A stretch of DNA of 41,782 nt from IMG/VR virus record IMGVR_UViG_3300002460_000070, positions 1 to 41,782 of that record; one strand, given 5' to 3'. Each line of letters starts with the position of its first letter. The first letter of the stretch is position 1. Under the pieces are notes generated by a model. That model ran no database searches. It had not been told where the DNA came from and saw nothing but the letters and a program-made list of their open reading frames with translations. This stretch comes from a virus. Below are positions 16,897-26,809 of this stretch, one piece after another. The position numbers and the translations under genes were made by a program.

Positions 16897-18435
16897 ATGA
16901 CATTAGACGAGTTTAAATACAGACTTGAAAATTCATCAGCTTCCACCGAAGCTAAAAGGGAAGCGGTTCGCCTATATTTTGATGATATGACGACCGAGTC
17001 TACACATTGGCCACAGTTGGATGATGAGCAAAAGCGGGTGGTATTTGAAGATTTTAGTAGGGAGATGGAGGGTGTTTATAACCCACCACCAGGGGTAGGT
17101 GGGCAATTTGTGGAGGGTTTAAGAGGCGGTGTTGGAGATGTGGCTGATATGGTGGGAACATTGACAGGGCTTGTTCCTGTTGTTGGAGAAACTTCAAAGG
17201 AAGGGTGGAGGGGAATAGCGGAAGCGGTGAGGGGTGAACAGCATGACCCAACCTCTCTACTACAAACAATAGCAAAGACGGCAGGTGAGTGGACACCAAT
17301 GTTGCCTGTTTATGGAGCAACTTTTGCTGCTGCAGCACCGATAAAAGGGGTAGTGGCTGGAAGTAAGGCAATTCAAGCTGCATCTCCATTTATAAGAAAG
17401 GCAGTGCCTGCATTAGCCGCTGAAGCTACTGCATTTGCTGGGATTGGAGCCTTGCAAGGAGGTAAAGAAGGTGTTGAGGGGGCATTAAAAGGAGCGGCAA
17501 GTGGAGCAGTAGCCGCTGTTCCATTTGTGTTTTCAAGACTACCAGCAAGTGTGCTTGCGAGAATGGCAAGTATGGGTACAACTGGTGTGGGGTTAAGTGC
17601 GGCAGGTGGGGGGAGTAGGGATGAGATAATTGCGGGTGGGGTGTTGATGGGGATATTGGGTGGGTTATCTCCACAGTTGAGGGAGCAGGTGCTAAAATCT
17701 AAATTATCAACTAAAGAAGCACTTAAAAAAGCTGGTGTTACAGAGGAAGCACAAAAAGCGTTAATGCAGGGAGCGTTGATAACACCACCTCCCGAAGGGT
17801 CTGTAAAAGCTCCCAGAAAGCCTGTTGAAACTGAAATAATTGAAACTCCCACTGGTCAAAAGGTAGTCCCTGTTGATGCGTTTAATAGGGGTATTAAGGA
17901 TACACAGACAGCGATTGTGAAAGAAGCACAGCAGCAGGGGATTAGTGAGGAGGAGTATCTACATAAAATATGGAAAGCTCCACCTACCATAAAAACAACC
18001 GAAACGACTAAACCAATTATAAGTGAACCAAAGGTGAGGGCAGCAGAGCCAGCTATAAAACCTGTTGTAGATGAACTTGCTCAAGCACATTCATATTTCC
18101 GCAAGTGGTTTCCGTATGTAAATGAGAAGGATATAAGTGATGGGTTAGTGCGTTCTTACTGGGAAAAATCACAGGGTGGTAAATTATCACCCGAAGAGGC
18201 CACACTAAAAGGTAAAACTGCGATAGATATAGGGGACAGAAGGAGCAATGTTAGTCAGCGAGAAGAGGTCAACAAAGTTGCTAATGTGACGATGGCAAAA
18301 ACAGTGGGTGTTGATTATAGATTAGGAGAGGTAAAGTGGGAAGATAAGCCGATGAAGAGTGGTGAGTGGCTGAAAAAATCGGCAAGCAGGATTGATAAGT
18401 TGAAGCAGTTTATTAACTGCCTGGGGACAGCATGA
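16897..18435 (+). CDS. Putative ejection protein with apolar helices (512 aa)
   Basis: Residues about 60-250 hold several Ala/Gly/Val-rich helices (VADMVGTLTGLVPVVGE, ALAAEATAFAGIGALQGG, AGGVLMGILGGL) that could enter a membrane; the rest is polar. Such glycine-zipper-like segments are typical of internal proteins that form a channel across the envelope at infection. I chose the ATG at 16897 over a TTG at 16882 because the TTG lies inside the palindrome. No SD-like site precedes either. ATGA overlap with the next gene. Confidence 0.65.
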   Translation: MTLDEFKYRLENSSASTEAKREAVRLYFDDMTTESTHWPQLDDEQKRVVFEDFSREMEGVYNPPPGVGGQFVEGLRGGVGDVADMVGTLTGLVPVVGETSKEGWRGIAEAVRGEQHDPTSLLQTIAKTAGEWTPMLPVYGATFAAAAPIKGVVAGSKAIQAASPFIRKAVPALAAEATAFAGIGALQGGKEGVEGALKGAASGAVAAVPFVFSRLPASVLARMASMGTTGVGLSAAGGGSRDEIIAGGVLMGILGGLSPQLREQVLKSKLSTKEALKKAGVTEEAQKALMQGALITPPPEGSVKAPRKPVETEIIETPTGQKVVPVDAFNRGIKDTQTAIVKEAQQQGISEEEYLHKIWKAPPTIKTTETTKPIISEPKVRAAEPAIKPVVDELAQAHSYFRKWFPYVNEKDISDGLVRSYWEKSQGGKLSPEEATLKGKTAIDIGDRRSNVSQREEVNKVANVTMAKTVGVDYRLGEVKWEDKPMKSGEWLKKSASRIDKLKQFINCLGTA

Positions 18436-18839
18436 CAAAAGAGAATGTGGTATATGAAGAAGAGGTTTTGGAACACCCTATTTATGAACAGATTAGAATT
18501 GAGCAAAAAAGGGTGGAGTTATTAACAGAGCAGAATAAGTTGCTCAAACAATCTGTTGAGCAGACCAACGCTGCGTTGGTTAAAATTAAAGAAGCAATTC
18601 TTATGAAAGAAGATACACCTAAGTGGGTTATGGAGTTGTTTGTAAAAATACAGAAGGTGATGGACAATTTGGTGGAGGTAGTTAATAAACCACAGGCAGA
18701 GGTTAGGGTGGAAAATGTGATTGCAAAAGAGGAGAGAGTGCTGGAGAGGTGGGAGTTTGAGATAAGAGATGAGGGTGGTAATGTGACTAAAACCATAACA
18801 GCGGTGGAGAAGCAAATGGAGGTGAGAGTAAATGGCTGA
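18432..18839 (+). CDS. Coiled-coil protein (135 aa)
   Basis: Residues about 15-60 form a coiled coil (EQKRVELLTEQNKLLKQSVE), and the rest is charged with a short beta C-terminus. Unrecognised; may trimerise and join appendage parts. Overlaps both neighbours. Confidence 0.65.
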   Translation: MTKENVVYEEEVLEHPIYEQIRIEQKRVELLTEQNKLLKQSVEQTNAALVKIKEAILMKEDTPKWVMELFVKIQKVMDNLVEVVNKPQAEVRVENVIAKEERVLERWEFEIRDEGGNVTKTITAVEKQMEVRVNG

Positions 18840-20019
18840 CAATATAGTTCTTAATACAGGTAGTGGTGGAGATACTGCGGGGGCGGATGATATAGGTGGA
18901 GTTAAATTTCAGCGCATTAAGCTCATTCATGGTGCAGATGGAACTAATGATGGAGATGTATCGTCTGTAAATCCCCTGCCGATTAACTACACCAAGAGTG
19001 CAACGGTAATTGATACCTATACGACTCCTCTTGGAATAGGTGGGTCTTATACTTCGCCTGCCCTTGACCATTCCATAAATGGAGCATATGTTACACACTT
19101 TATCTTTGCCAATGTTGACGGCACACATTATGCAGAGGAAAGCGCAGATGGCTCTACAAACTGGCAAATTGTAGATACTGAAGCTGTTACAGGTGGAACA
19201 GTTTTAAGGGAGTCTCATCAATCGGTAGCTCGTTATTCAAGGGCGAGGTTTGTTAATGGTGGAACTGCTCAGGCAACTTTCATTCATCAGGTTATCCAGA
19301 AGCATATTGGACAAGATGAGTATATTAAAATAAGCGATAGCCAGAACACTGTAGATACTGAACTACCAGCCGCTGCGGCTCTTGGTGATGGTGTGGGCAA
19401 TCCAACAACACCGATGATAGGTGCTTGTGTGCTTGTGTATAACGGCAGCACTTATAGTAGGGTGGGAGGTGATGCTGCTTCTGGTATGGAGATACAGGTT
19501 TTGGGTTGGGATGCTGGTGTTATAGCTTTAATTCAAGGGGCAAATGCACATGACGCAGCAACAAGTGGAAACCCTATTTTAGGCGGTGGTAACGCATCTG
19601 CGGCTTTTCCGTCAGAAGTAAGTGCTGATGGAGATGCAGTCAAGAATTGGAGTGATAGAATAGGGAGGCAAATAGTATCTCCTCACGCCCCGCCTAATGT
19701 AGCAAGTGCTACACGAGGCCCAAGTTATGTAACACTTACCACAACAAGCAATGTTGCTATTGTAGCTGCACCAGGTGCGGGGCAGAGTATTTATGTTACT
19801 GAAATAATGGCAGGTAATGCCTCTGCTGTCTTGACAAAGTTACTCTTAAAAGATGGGACTTCTACAAAAATGCAGCAGGTTCTTGCCGCATCGGGAGGAG
19901 GTTTTGTTTTTAAGTTTGACCCTGCGTGGAAAATAACCGCTAATACAGCGTTAAATGGAGCTTTAAGTGTCGGTGTAACCGATGTAGATGTTTCTGTCCA
20001 CTTTTTTGTAGCACCGTAA
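18832..20019 (+). CDS. Tail appendage/fibre-related protein (395 aa)
   Basis: The N-terminus has the pattern common in phage tail proteins: DDIGGVKFQRIKLIHGADGT followed by NDGDVSSVNPLPI. The rest is beta-rich and Gly/Ala/Thr-rich without charges in clusters. Probably a surface appendage; the exact place is not known. Confidence 0.65.
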   Translation: MADNIVLNTGSGGDTAGADDIGGVKFQRIKLIHGADGTNDGDVSSVNPLPINYTKSATVIDTYTTPLGIGGSYTSPALDHSINGAYVTHFIFANVDGTHYAEESADGSTNWQIVDTEAVTGGTVLRESHQSVARYSRARFVNGGTAQATFIHQVIQKHIGQDEYIKISDSQNTVDTELPAAAALGDGVGNPTTPMIGACVLVYNGSTYSRVGGDAASGMEIQVLGWDAGVIALIQGANAHDAATSGNPILGGGNASAAFPSEVSADGDAVKNWSDRIGRQIVSPHAPPNVASATRGPSYVTLTTTSNVAIVAAPGAGQSIYVTEIMAGNASAVLTKLLLKDGTSTKMQQVLAASGGGFVFKFDPAWKITANTALNGALSVGVTDVDVSVHFFVAP

Positions 20020-20033
20020 AAGGAGGTAGTAAA

Positions 20034-21134
20034 ATGAGCAATGTAGATAATATAGCAAGTCATTTGATGGAACTTGGGAGGATTGGCAGGAATATGCCGC
20101 CTTCATGGGATAAGGCAATGGTTTCCATACCTGTAATGAGTTTGGATGGTGAGGGATATGTGGGAAAGGTGCTTCCAGGTAAGGGGTTGTATTTGGATAT
20201 GGATTTAAAATATCTTGGTATTACAAAACCCCTGCCAAATGTATTTCAGAGGACAATTGTTCGGCGGTTGGTAGAACTTATAGGTAATGAGGTTGGTGCA
20301 ATTACCGCCTATGATGGAATTATCAATGCAAGGGGGGGAGGGCTTTCTCAGGATATATCCCTATCAAAAACATCTATAACCACAGTTGCAAATGCATACT
20401 CATCCTTATTTAGAGCATCAGGCTCACCGCCAAATGTGGGGACTTATACCAATATTCCAGGTGGGGCTGTTATGATAAATACCAATGTAGGTGCTTGGTC
20501 GCTTGGATTATCTAATCCAGGTGGGAGCAATAAGAAGTATTTAATAACACTTGGTTTTACCCATGCTGCAACGGTTAATATGATTATTCTCCACGATTTA
20601 CTTGTGGCTGCTGGGAATATAGGAATTTCCACTTCTCCAGTTACAATCAATTCCGCTGCTCTTACAAGATACACAACAGGTGCGGGAGTTTTGATGACTT
20701 TTGAGATTACAACAGCATTATCTGCAACTGCCTCTAATATAACGGTTACTTATACCAATCAGGCAGGAACTGGCAGCAGGTCAACTGGTGCTATTCCAAT
20801 AACTACAAGTGCTATTGTTTACCGATTGCAACCAGTAGAACTTGGTCCTTATATGCGGTTACAAACTGGAGATTATGGGGTTCGGTCTGTTGAGTCTATA
20901 GTAGCTTCAGCAAATAACACAGGTATTCTGGCGCTTAATTTATATTATCCACTCGCTTTTATTCCAGGTGTTGCTGCTAATCTCTATATTGAGCGGGACT
21001 CTACTATTCAAGTGGATGGAATTGCAGAAATTACAACAGCAGCGGGGGTGCTTGGTTGTTTAAGTGCCTATGTGCTTGCAAATACTACAAGCACTGGTGT
21101 TGGAACTTATTTTATGAGAACTTGTGAGGGATAA
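20034..21134 (+). CDS. Putative virion appendage protein (366 aa)
   Basis: N-terminal 100 residues are mixed helical; the remainder is Thr/Ala/Gly-rich beta sequence like fibre or decoration domains. No recognised motif. Very strong AAAGGAGG ribosome site suggests high expression. Confidence 0.6.
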   Translation: MSNVDNIASHLMELGRIGRNMPPSWDKAMVSIPVMSLDGEGYVGKVLPGKGLYLDMDLKYLGITKPLPNVFQRTIVRRLVELIGNEVGAITAYDGIINARGGGLSQDISLSKTSITTVANAYSSLFRASGSPPNVGTYTNIPGGAVMINTNVGAWSLGLSNPGGSNKKYLITLGFTHAATVNMIILHDLLVAAGNIGISTSPVTINSAALTRYTTGAGVLMTFEITTALSATASNITVTYTNQAGTGSRSTGAIPITTSAIVYRLQPVELGPYMRLQTGDYGVRSVESIVASANNTGILALNLYYPLAFIPGVAANLYIERDSTIQVDGIAEITTAAGVLGCLSAYVLANTTSTGVGTYFMRTCEG

Positions 21135-21136
21135 AA

Positions 21137-21421
21137 ATGGCACTAATGACAACTAATCCCACCCTTGCTTCCCCTGTTGTGAATGTTACCTTTCAGGGTA
21201 TTTTTGTTCTCAATATTCAAGGTGCGGGTTTTATAGTTTCGCAAATCTGTGCTATGAGCTTTCGTCAAAGATGGCGTGCTAAAAGCACTTCTGCTTCTGG
21301 ATTTAGGCGGGATTTCACTTCGCAAACAGATAAGAAAATTCCGTGGACAGTGAAGGATTATGTAGCTCCTCCAAGTGGTCAACTTTCTTCATTTATAACT
21401 CTAACAGGGGTGGGTATATGA
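21137..21421 (+). CDS. Hypothetical protein (94 aa)
   Basis: Small beta-rich basic protein with no recognised motif, inside the appendage gene set. Its stop overlaps the next ATG (ATGA). Confidence 0.6.
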   Translation: MALMTTNPTLASPVVNVTFQGIFVLNIQGAGFIVSQICAMSFRQRWRAKSTSASGFRRDFTSQTDKKIPWTVKDYVAPPSGQLSSFITLTGVGI

Positions 21422-21561
21422 CACTTTTAATGCTGATGAATTTAGGCTTTGCAGGTGGTGGGGCTGCTGTAACTGATGTATTTTTTGAGAATAAACAATC
21501 TATTGAGGTAGGGATGAAGGCGCAGACGGCAAGTGAGATGGGAGGTGTGCTTTGCGAATAG
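21418..21561 (+). CDS. Small hydrophobic-start protein (47 aa)
   Basis: Starts MTLLMLMNLGFAGGGAAVTD. The ATG at 21418 overlaps the preceding stop as ATGA, which I prefer to upstream in-frame codons. It ends over the ribosome site of the next gene. Similar short GFAGGGAA-type proteins occur among phage tail genes. Confidence 0.6.
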   Translation: MTLLMLMNLGFAGGGAAVTDVFFENKQSIEVGMKAQTASEMGGVLCE

Positions 21562-22421
21562 TAAGTGGGTCAACTACTGAATATATCTATTTTGTAGCGG
21601 TTGATGCTACCGACCTAAAAACAAGAGAGACTGGGTTATCAGGATTTACAGTATATCGGAGTCGTAATAATGGTGCAGCTACAGCATATACCACACCAAC
21701 AGTAAGTGAAATAAGTGCAGCCAATATGCCAGGAGTTTATACGTTATTGGTTGATGAAGATACTACAATCGGAGCGGGTAATGATAGTGAGGAGTATTGT
21801 GTGCATATAACACAAGCATCTATGGCACCTGTTACGAGGAGTGTTGAATTATATAGAGCTAAAGCAACATTAGGAACGACTATAGCAACAGCCAATATAG
21901 ATGCTACTATTAGCTCCCGTCTTGCAACTGCTGGTTATACTGCTCCAGATAACGGCACTATAGCAACAATTCAAACAGATACCAATGATATACAAAGTAG
22001 ATTGCCTGCAGCGTTGGTGGCAGGGAAGATGGATGGTAGTGTTGGAGCGTATCAAGCTGGTCAAACACCCGCAGATTCAGTGTTAGTTACCCCAGCCAAT
22101 AAGCTGGCTACAGATGGAAGTGGATATGTAACTGAGGTTAATGTGGATGGGGTCAAGAAAAATGCAGCACTCAGCAACTTTGAATTTTTGATGGTAGATG
22201 CAACCGATGGCTACACTGAAGAAACAGGGCTGAGTGTAACTGCACAGAGAAGTATAGATGGTGGAGCATTTGCAGCCTGCGCTAATGCAGTTAGCGAGGT
22301 GGGGAATGGGATTTATAAAATCAATCTTGCAGCGACGGATTTAAACGGTGATGTGATAACACTGAGATTTAGCGCAGCAGGTGCAAGAACACGATACATT
22401 ACTATTAAGACAAACCAATAA
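21552..22421 (+). CDS. Tail fibre-like protein with duplicated domain (289 aa)
   Basis: Two related beta domains, about residues 5-75 and 205-285, share a (V/M)DATDxxTxETGL core. Between them lies a phage tail linker with GTIATIQTDTNDIQSRLPAA and TPADSVLVTPANKLATDG. Likely a surface appendage assembled from repeats. Start is TTG at 21552 behind GGAGGTG. Confidence 0.65.
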   Translation: MRIVSGSTTEYIYFVAVDATDLKTRETGLSGFTVYRSRNNGAATAYTTPTVSEISAANMPGVYTLLVDEDTTIGAGNDSEEYCVHITQASMAPVTRSVELYRAKATLGTTIATANIDATISSRLATAGYTAPDNGTIATIQTDTNDIQSRLPAALVAGKMDGSVGAYQAGQTPADSVLVTPANKLATDGSGYVTEVNVDGVKKNAALSNFEFLMVDATDGYTEETGLSVTAQRSIDGGAFAACANAVSEVGNGIYKINLAATDLNGDVITLRFSAAGARTRYITIKTNQ

Positions 22422-22422
22422 A

Positions 22423-22692
22423 ATGAGGATAGATTGGCAGTATGATTTATATTCCAGTGATGATTTTATCAGCTATAATGATAGCAATTTCATTGCGTCA
22501 TTTCCTGCTATCTGGAATAGTCTGGGGATTGAGCGGGAGTGGTTACAATATGAGGAGTGGATTACAGCTGAAACAGCAGCTATGCTTCAACCAAGACGAG
22601 TAGTTAGAGTTATGGGGAGAAAAAAGCGGTTTGAGGATGATGAGGTGATGAATATTATACTCGCATTTTTGCATACAAGAAGGAGGCACTGA
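22423..22692 (+). CDS. Hypothetical protein (89 aa)
   Basis: Acidic/aromatic first half, Arg-rich C-terminus (RRVVRVMGRKKRF, HTRRRH). Unrecognised. ATG at 22423 chosen, one base after the preceding stop; overlaps the next gene at TGATG. Confidence 0.6.
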   Translation: MRIDWQYDLYSSDDFISYNDSNFIASFPAIWNSLGIEREWLQYEEWITAETAAMLQPRRVVRVMGRKKRFEDDEVMNIILAFLHTRRRH

Positions 22693-25600
22693 TGGGTGAC
22701 TTTTACAAGTGCTTGGATATGGTGTTTCCAAAACCTGCTGAAAAGGGGAAAGCGTATCCTGATAAAGAGATTAGGGATTTTTTATCTACCGAACACATGA
22801 AAAAGTATAAGAACAATCCCAACGCTTCAGAGGGTGAAAGGAACGCTCGCCTTATAAGCGATTTCGGGCGGTTGGTGAGGATGGAGGAAGGTGCACGAAC
22901 ACAAATGCTTGAACAAGCGGTGAAGATGATGGGAGAAGTCCCACAGGCGGTTGTAACTCCTGAGCAGAGGCAGTGGATATTTCAAAGGATGGTTAAGAAT
23001 GAGGGTTTTAGTGAGAATGAGGTTGGTGTAACAAAGCAGATGTTTGATGATGTTGTGGGCGAACATAAGTTTAAAGGAGTTAGGGTGGAGGGTGACCCAT
23101 ACGCTTTGCGTGAATACGGTAAGGGAAATGCGCCCGATTCTATTGAAGGTGTGGGTGAAGGACAGCCGCTGGATGTTAAAAAAGGTGCTGTCTTTTATTT
23201 TAAGATGACAACAGACCCAGATGGTTTAGCAAAGTTGGGACTTCCAGGTGCTGGTGGGGTTGGTAAATTATCAACTCGTGAGGTGATGTATCCTTTCCCT
23301 GCTTCCATTAAAGTTATAGTTGACTCAAAAGCATATGACCGATTGTTTGCTGAGGGCACACCAACGCTTGAACAAGTTGTGGACCTACCTGAGTTGTTTA
23401 AAGTAACCCCAAGATTACGTTCTGCACCTATTATAAGAGATGTTAAAGCTCCAAACAACGGAACATATGACCCTAATACAAATACCATACACATCAGAGA
23501 GAGCGCTTCCTTGAAAGATGTTGTTGAGGTGTTTGTGCATGAGGGGGTGCATGGACATGATTTTTCCAGCAGTTTTCTTTCTTATGGTAGTTCACCAAAA
23601 CACATGGGCGAGGGGTTGTTTTTTAATATAGATACGATGTTGGCTGATGCCATAAAGAATCATAAGTATTGGTTATCACAATCAATAGATGTAAACAACC
23701 GCACTCAGATGATAGCACGAGCTTACTCTGTGAAAGAGCTTGTCACAATGCAAGAGAATAATGCAAATGCGTGGCTTGCGTTTACGAGAGACCCAGAGCT
23801 GGGAGCGTTGTTTGCTTATTTAAAGGAGGCAGGTGAAAAGAGGTCACAGAGAGCAGTAAAATCACTTACTCCTTTTGAACCCAATGAAAGTTTTTTTGTG
23901 CTGGAAAACCAAGCAGATAGTTTATACGACCTATATCATTTAAAAAGCAATAAAGAGGTTTCATTATCTATATCTCCCCCAGAAACACCTAAAGAGGTTG
24001 ATGTATATGCGAGAAAGGTGTGGAATATGTTGCCCTGGCTTGCTAATAAAGTTGGGATTATGCCAAAAATTATGGTAGAGGCAAGGGATGTGAATAGGCT
24101 GCAGCACTTGTTCATGTTCCCAGAAACAGCAGCTAAAAAGTTTGGAGAAGTTGCGGGGTTTAAAGATTTTGTAAATGCGAATTTAAAGCACAGACAGTTG
24201 TGGATTTCAAAAGCGTTTGTTGAAAGTGAGCATTACAACAATTTAATGCGGAGGCAAAAACCAGAAGAGGTGGTTAAGGGATTGTGGTGGTATGCAAAGA
24301 TTGGAAATGAGGGTGGGAAAATACCACCCGAATTTTATAAAGAGGCAGTTGGTGTTAGGAGGGTGTATGAGATTGCAGACCGAGCGATGAAGAAAGTGAG
24401 GGAGGAGTATGTTAAAGAGAAGCAGAATGAGTTGGTGGAAATTGCCAAAAATAGAAAACAGCTTGATGCCATACCTCTCATTAGAGAATTAAAGGCAGAT
24501 AAGATTAGGGATGAGAAGATAAGGTTTGAGGTGGAGAGGTTAAAAGAAATTGGAGATGTGATGAATTACATGCCTCAGGTGAGACAGGGGAAGTGGACGG
24601 TGGGTATTGGTGATAGTGAGGGGAAGAGTTATTATGATGAGGCATTTGATTCCACCTATCAAGCAGCAGTCTTCAAGCGGAGGTTGGAGCAATCACTAAT
24701 AAGTGGGGATTATGCACCAATTAGGGAGTGGTTTGGAAAGTTGGATAGAGAAATACCAGGTAATTATTTGGCAGAACTTAATACCAAAAGAGGTGAGTTA
24801 AGGGTGTATGTTAGAGAAAATAAGGCATTACCTCCAGAAGCTGGCTTTGATGTTCCACTAACAAAAAGCTTTGCAATTATAAAAGAGATAGCACAAAAAG
24901 GTGGTTATGATAAGGCGGAGTTTGAGGAAGCACTTTTGGGCGATATGATGGAGTGGCAGTATCAGCAGGGGTTTAAAAGGCATCAATTACAAAGGCAGAA
25001 GGTGGGTGGTGAGTGGATACCAGGGTATGAGGTTGACCCACTGAAGGTGCACAAATCATTAGGTGAGTATATACAGGGTAGTTATTATGCAAAGGGTAAG
25101 ATGGTGGCAGCAAGGGAGATGGCAAAGGGGATGGCAGAGGTGGTAACACAAAAACCATATAGGACAGAGCTAATTAAGTGGATGCAAGAATATGCAGATA
25201 AAACAATGTCACCAGCCCTTGAGGGAGAGAGATACGCCAGATTTCTTGCTCGTTATTTTTTATTTGGGAAGGTGGTTAGTGTGTTGAGAAATGCAACACA
25301 GAATTTTATTAGTGGAGCGGCAGCTTACATTCACAATGAAATACCGCTCAGGGAGCTGTGGAAGGCGATGATGGATGTTCCACTTAAACGAGTGTCATTC
25401 CTTGAAAAGAGAGCACTTTCTAATTTATTTTTGGAGGGTGAGGGGCAAGCACTAATGCTGGAAGAGATGTGGGGAGGTAAGTTATCAAGCAAAAAAATGT
25501 GGGATATTGGGCTAATACCCTTCCAAGCAGTGGAGGTTTATGTAAATAGATTACCAGCTTTTCTTGGTGCATTTCGCCACTTCTACAAAGAAACCAAGCA

Positions 25601-26558
25601 TTTTGAGATGAGTTTTGATAAAGCACTGGAGGTTATGAGGGAAGGCCATTATCTTGCAAGTCGCTTTAATAGACCGATGATTATTAACAATAATACTGGT
25701 AGAATTGCTACCTCACTCCAAACATTCACCATGCACTATTTAAAGCAGGCTAAACATTATTTGGATGAGGGGGATTATAAAGCATTTGTTTATTTACTTG
25801 GTATGCCAATGGTGCTTGGTGGGTTGGCAGCAATGCCTGGTGGTGACCTTGCGGTTGCGGGGGTTAAGAAGGTGTATAAAGAGGTGCTGGGTGGGGAATT
25901 AATGCTGGATGTGAAGAAGATTGATAATGAGAGGATGGAGAGTTTGGTTGAGCATGGTCTATTTGGGGTGGTGGAGATGAGTGGAATGAGTCAGGGATTG
26001 GGGGTAGGGATTAGTGAGGACCCGATTAGGAGTGTGGTGGTGGTGAATTTGGCAAAGCAGGTTAATAAATCAATGCAATTAGCACGGGAGGGGCAAGGGT
26101 GGTTGGCATTTGAAGCACTACTTCCAGGTGGGATTAAGGATGCTGCCCGTTCTATCAGAGAAACACAGGATAAGGTGGTGAGTGGGAGTGGGACACCGAT
26201 GCTTGATGTGGAGGGGAAAGAGGTGAAATTAACTCCCACTGAGGGAGTTAAGAGGGTGATGGGAATACTACCTGAAAGGATGGTGGATATATATGGAGTA
26301 AAGGAGGTGGAGAGTGATATTAAGAAAGAGAGGCAGCTCAATTTAGCAGAAATGCGGAATGAGTGGATTAAAGGTAACCACACAGAAGCGATGGACTTGT
26401 GGAGAACGTGGAACTCCCTCATCAGAAAGAGGCTTGCTAAAGAGAGAAATGTGATGGAAATAAGGAGGCTGAGGATGCTGCTTATCACCAGAGATGAGTT
26501 GGAGAAGAGTGTAAAAGCTAAACAACGAGCGGGTGAGTTAGAGGGGGTGATGAAGTGA
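22692..26558 (+). CDS. Giant internal/polyvalent-like protein with HExxH motif
   Basis: At 1288 residues this is the largest product. Residues 283-287 are HEGVH, preceded by TYDPNTNTIHI and a VVEVF strand, which is the usual setting of zincin-like metallopeptidase domains in phage polyvalent proteins. Residues about 130-215 have a beta-rich domain (KKGAVFYFKM, YPFPASIKVIVD). Residues 560-900 are long charged helices, and about 900-1150 include apolar helical stretches (YFLFGKVVSVLRNATQNFISGAAAYI region, AFVYLLGMPMVLGGLAAMPGG). It is probably packaged in the head and injected with DNA, comparable to gp16-like or N4 vRNAP-position proteins, with the protease acting on itself or on host targets. 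Role inferred. Confidence 0.6.
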   Translation: MGDFYKCLDMVFPKPAEKGKAYPDKEIRDFLSTEHMKKYKNNPNASEGERNARLISDFGRLVRMEEGARTQMLEQAVKMMGEVPQAVVTPEQRQWIFQRMVKNEGFSENEVGVTKQMFDDVVGEHKFKGVRVEGDPYALREYGKGNAPDSIEGVGEGQPLDVKKGAVFYFKMTTDPDGLAKLGLPGAGGVGKLSTREVMYPFPASIKVIVDSKAYDRLFAEGTPTLEQVVDLPELFKVTPRLRSAPIIRDVKAPNNGTYDPNTNTIHIRESASLKDVVEVFVHEGVHGHDFSSSFLSYGSSPKHMGEGLFFNIDTMLADAIKNHKYWLSQSIDVNNRTQMIARAYSVKELVTMQENNANAWLAFTRDPELGALFAYLKEAGEKRSQRAVKSLTPFEPNESFFVLENQADSLYDLYHLKSNKEVSLSISPPETPKEVDVYARKVWNMLPWLANKVGIMPKIMVEARDVNRLQHLFMFPETAAKKFGEVAGFKDFVNANLKHRQLWISKAFVESEHYNNLMRRQKPEEVVKGLWWYAKIGNEGGKIPPEFYKEAVGVRRVYEIADRAMKKVREEYVKEKQNELVEIAKNRKQLDAIPLIRELKADKIRDEKIRFEVERLKEIGDVMNYMPQVRQGKWTVGIGDSEGKSYYDEAFDSTYQAAVFKRRLEQSLISGDYAPIREWFGKLDREIPGNYLAELNTKRGELRVYVRENKALPPEAGFDVPLTKSFAIIKEIAQKGGYDKAEFEEALLGDMMEWQYQQGFKRHQLQRQKVGGEWIPGYEVDPLKVHKSLGEYIQGSYYAKGKMVAAREMAKGMAEVVTQKPYRTELIKWMQEYADKTMSPALEGERYARFLARYFLFGKVVSVLRNATQNFISGAAAYIHNEIPLRELWKAMMDVPLKRVSFLEKRALSNLFLEGEGQALMLEEMWGGKLSSKKMWDIGLIPFQAVEVYVNRLPAFLGAFRHFYKETKHFEMSFDKALEVMREGHYLASRFNRPMIINNNTGRIATSLQTFTMHYLKQAKHYLDEGDYKAFVYLLGMPMVLGGLAAMPGGDLAVAGVKKVYKEVLGGELMLDVKKIDNERMESLVEHGLFGVVEMSGMSQGLGVGISEDPIRSVVVVNLAKQVNKSMQLAREGQGWLAFEALLPGGIKDAARSIRETQDKVVSGSGTPMLDVEGKEVKLTPTEGVKRVMGILPERMVDIYGVKEVESDIKKERQLNLAEMRNEWIKGNHTEAMDLWRTWNSLIRKRLAKERNVMEIRRLRMLLITRDELEKSVKAKQRAGELEGVMK

Positions 26559-26809
26559 CCGAGTTTCTACTAAAATATGCCGAATATATCCCACTACTTT
26601 TTGTTAGCAGTGGTAAACCGAGGCTAAATACCGCAAGGTTGATGGAGATAATTACAATAATAGCAGTTGTTTCGGTGGTTAGCTTCTTTATGATAAGAGA
26701 GGTTAAAATTGAGTTAGCTCAAACTAATAAGGAGTTGGTGGAGGTTAAAGGAACAGTGGAAAAGATTTATGATGATTTGTATAGACCCACACTGCCAGGA
26801 GGTAATTGA
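26555..26809 (+). CDS. Single-pass membrane protein with coiled coil (84 aa)
   Basis: Residues about 28-50 (LMEIITIIAVVSVVSFFMI) span a membrane, followed by a short coiled coil (QTNKELVEVKGTVEKIYDDL). Adjacent to the muramidase gene, so an accessory lysis role is likely: holin regulator, pinholin-like or spanin-like. GTG start overlaps the preceding stop as GTGA. Confidence 0.6.
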   Translation: MTEFLLKYAEYIPLLFVSSGKPRLNTARLMEIITIIAVVSVVSFFMIREVKIELAQTNKELVEVKGTVEKIYDDLYRPTLPGGN

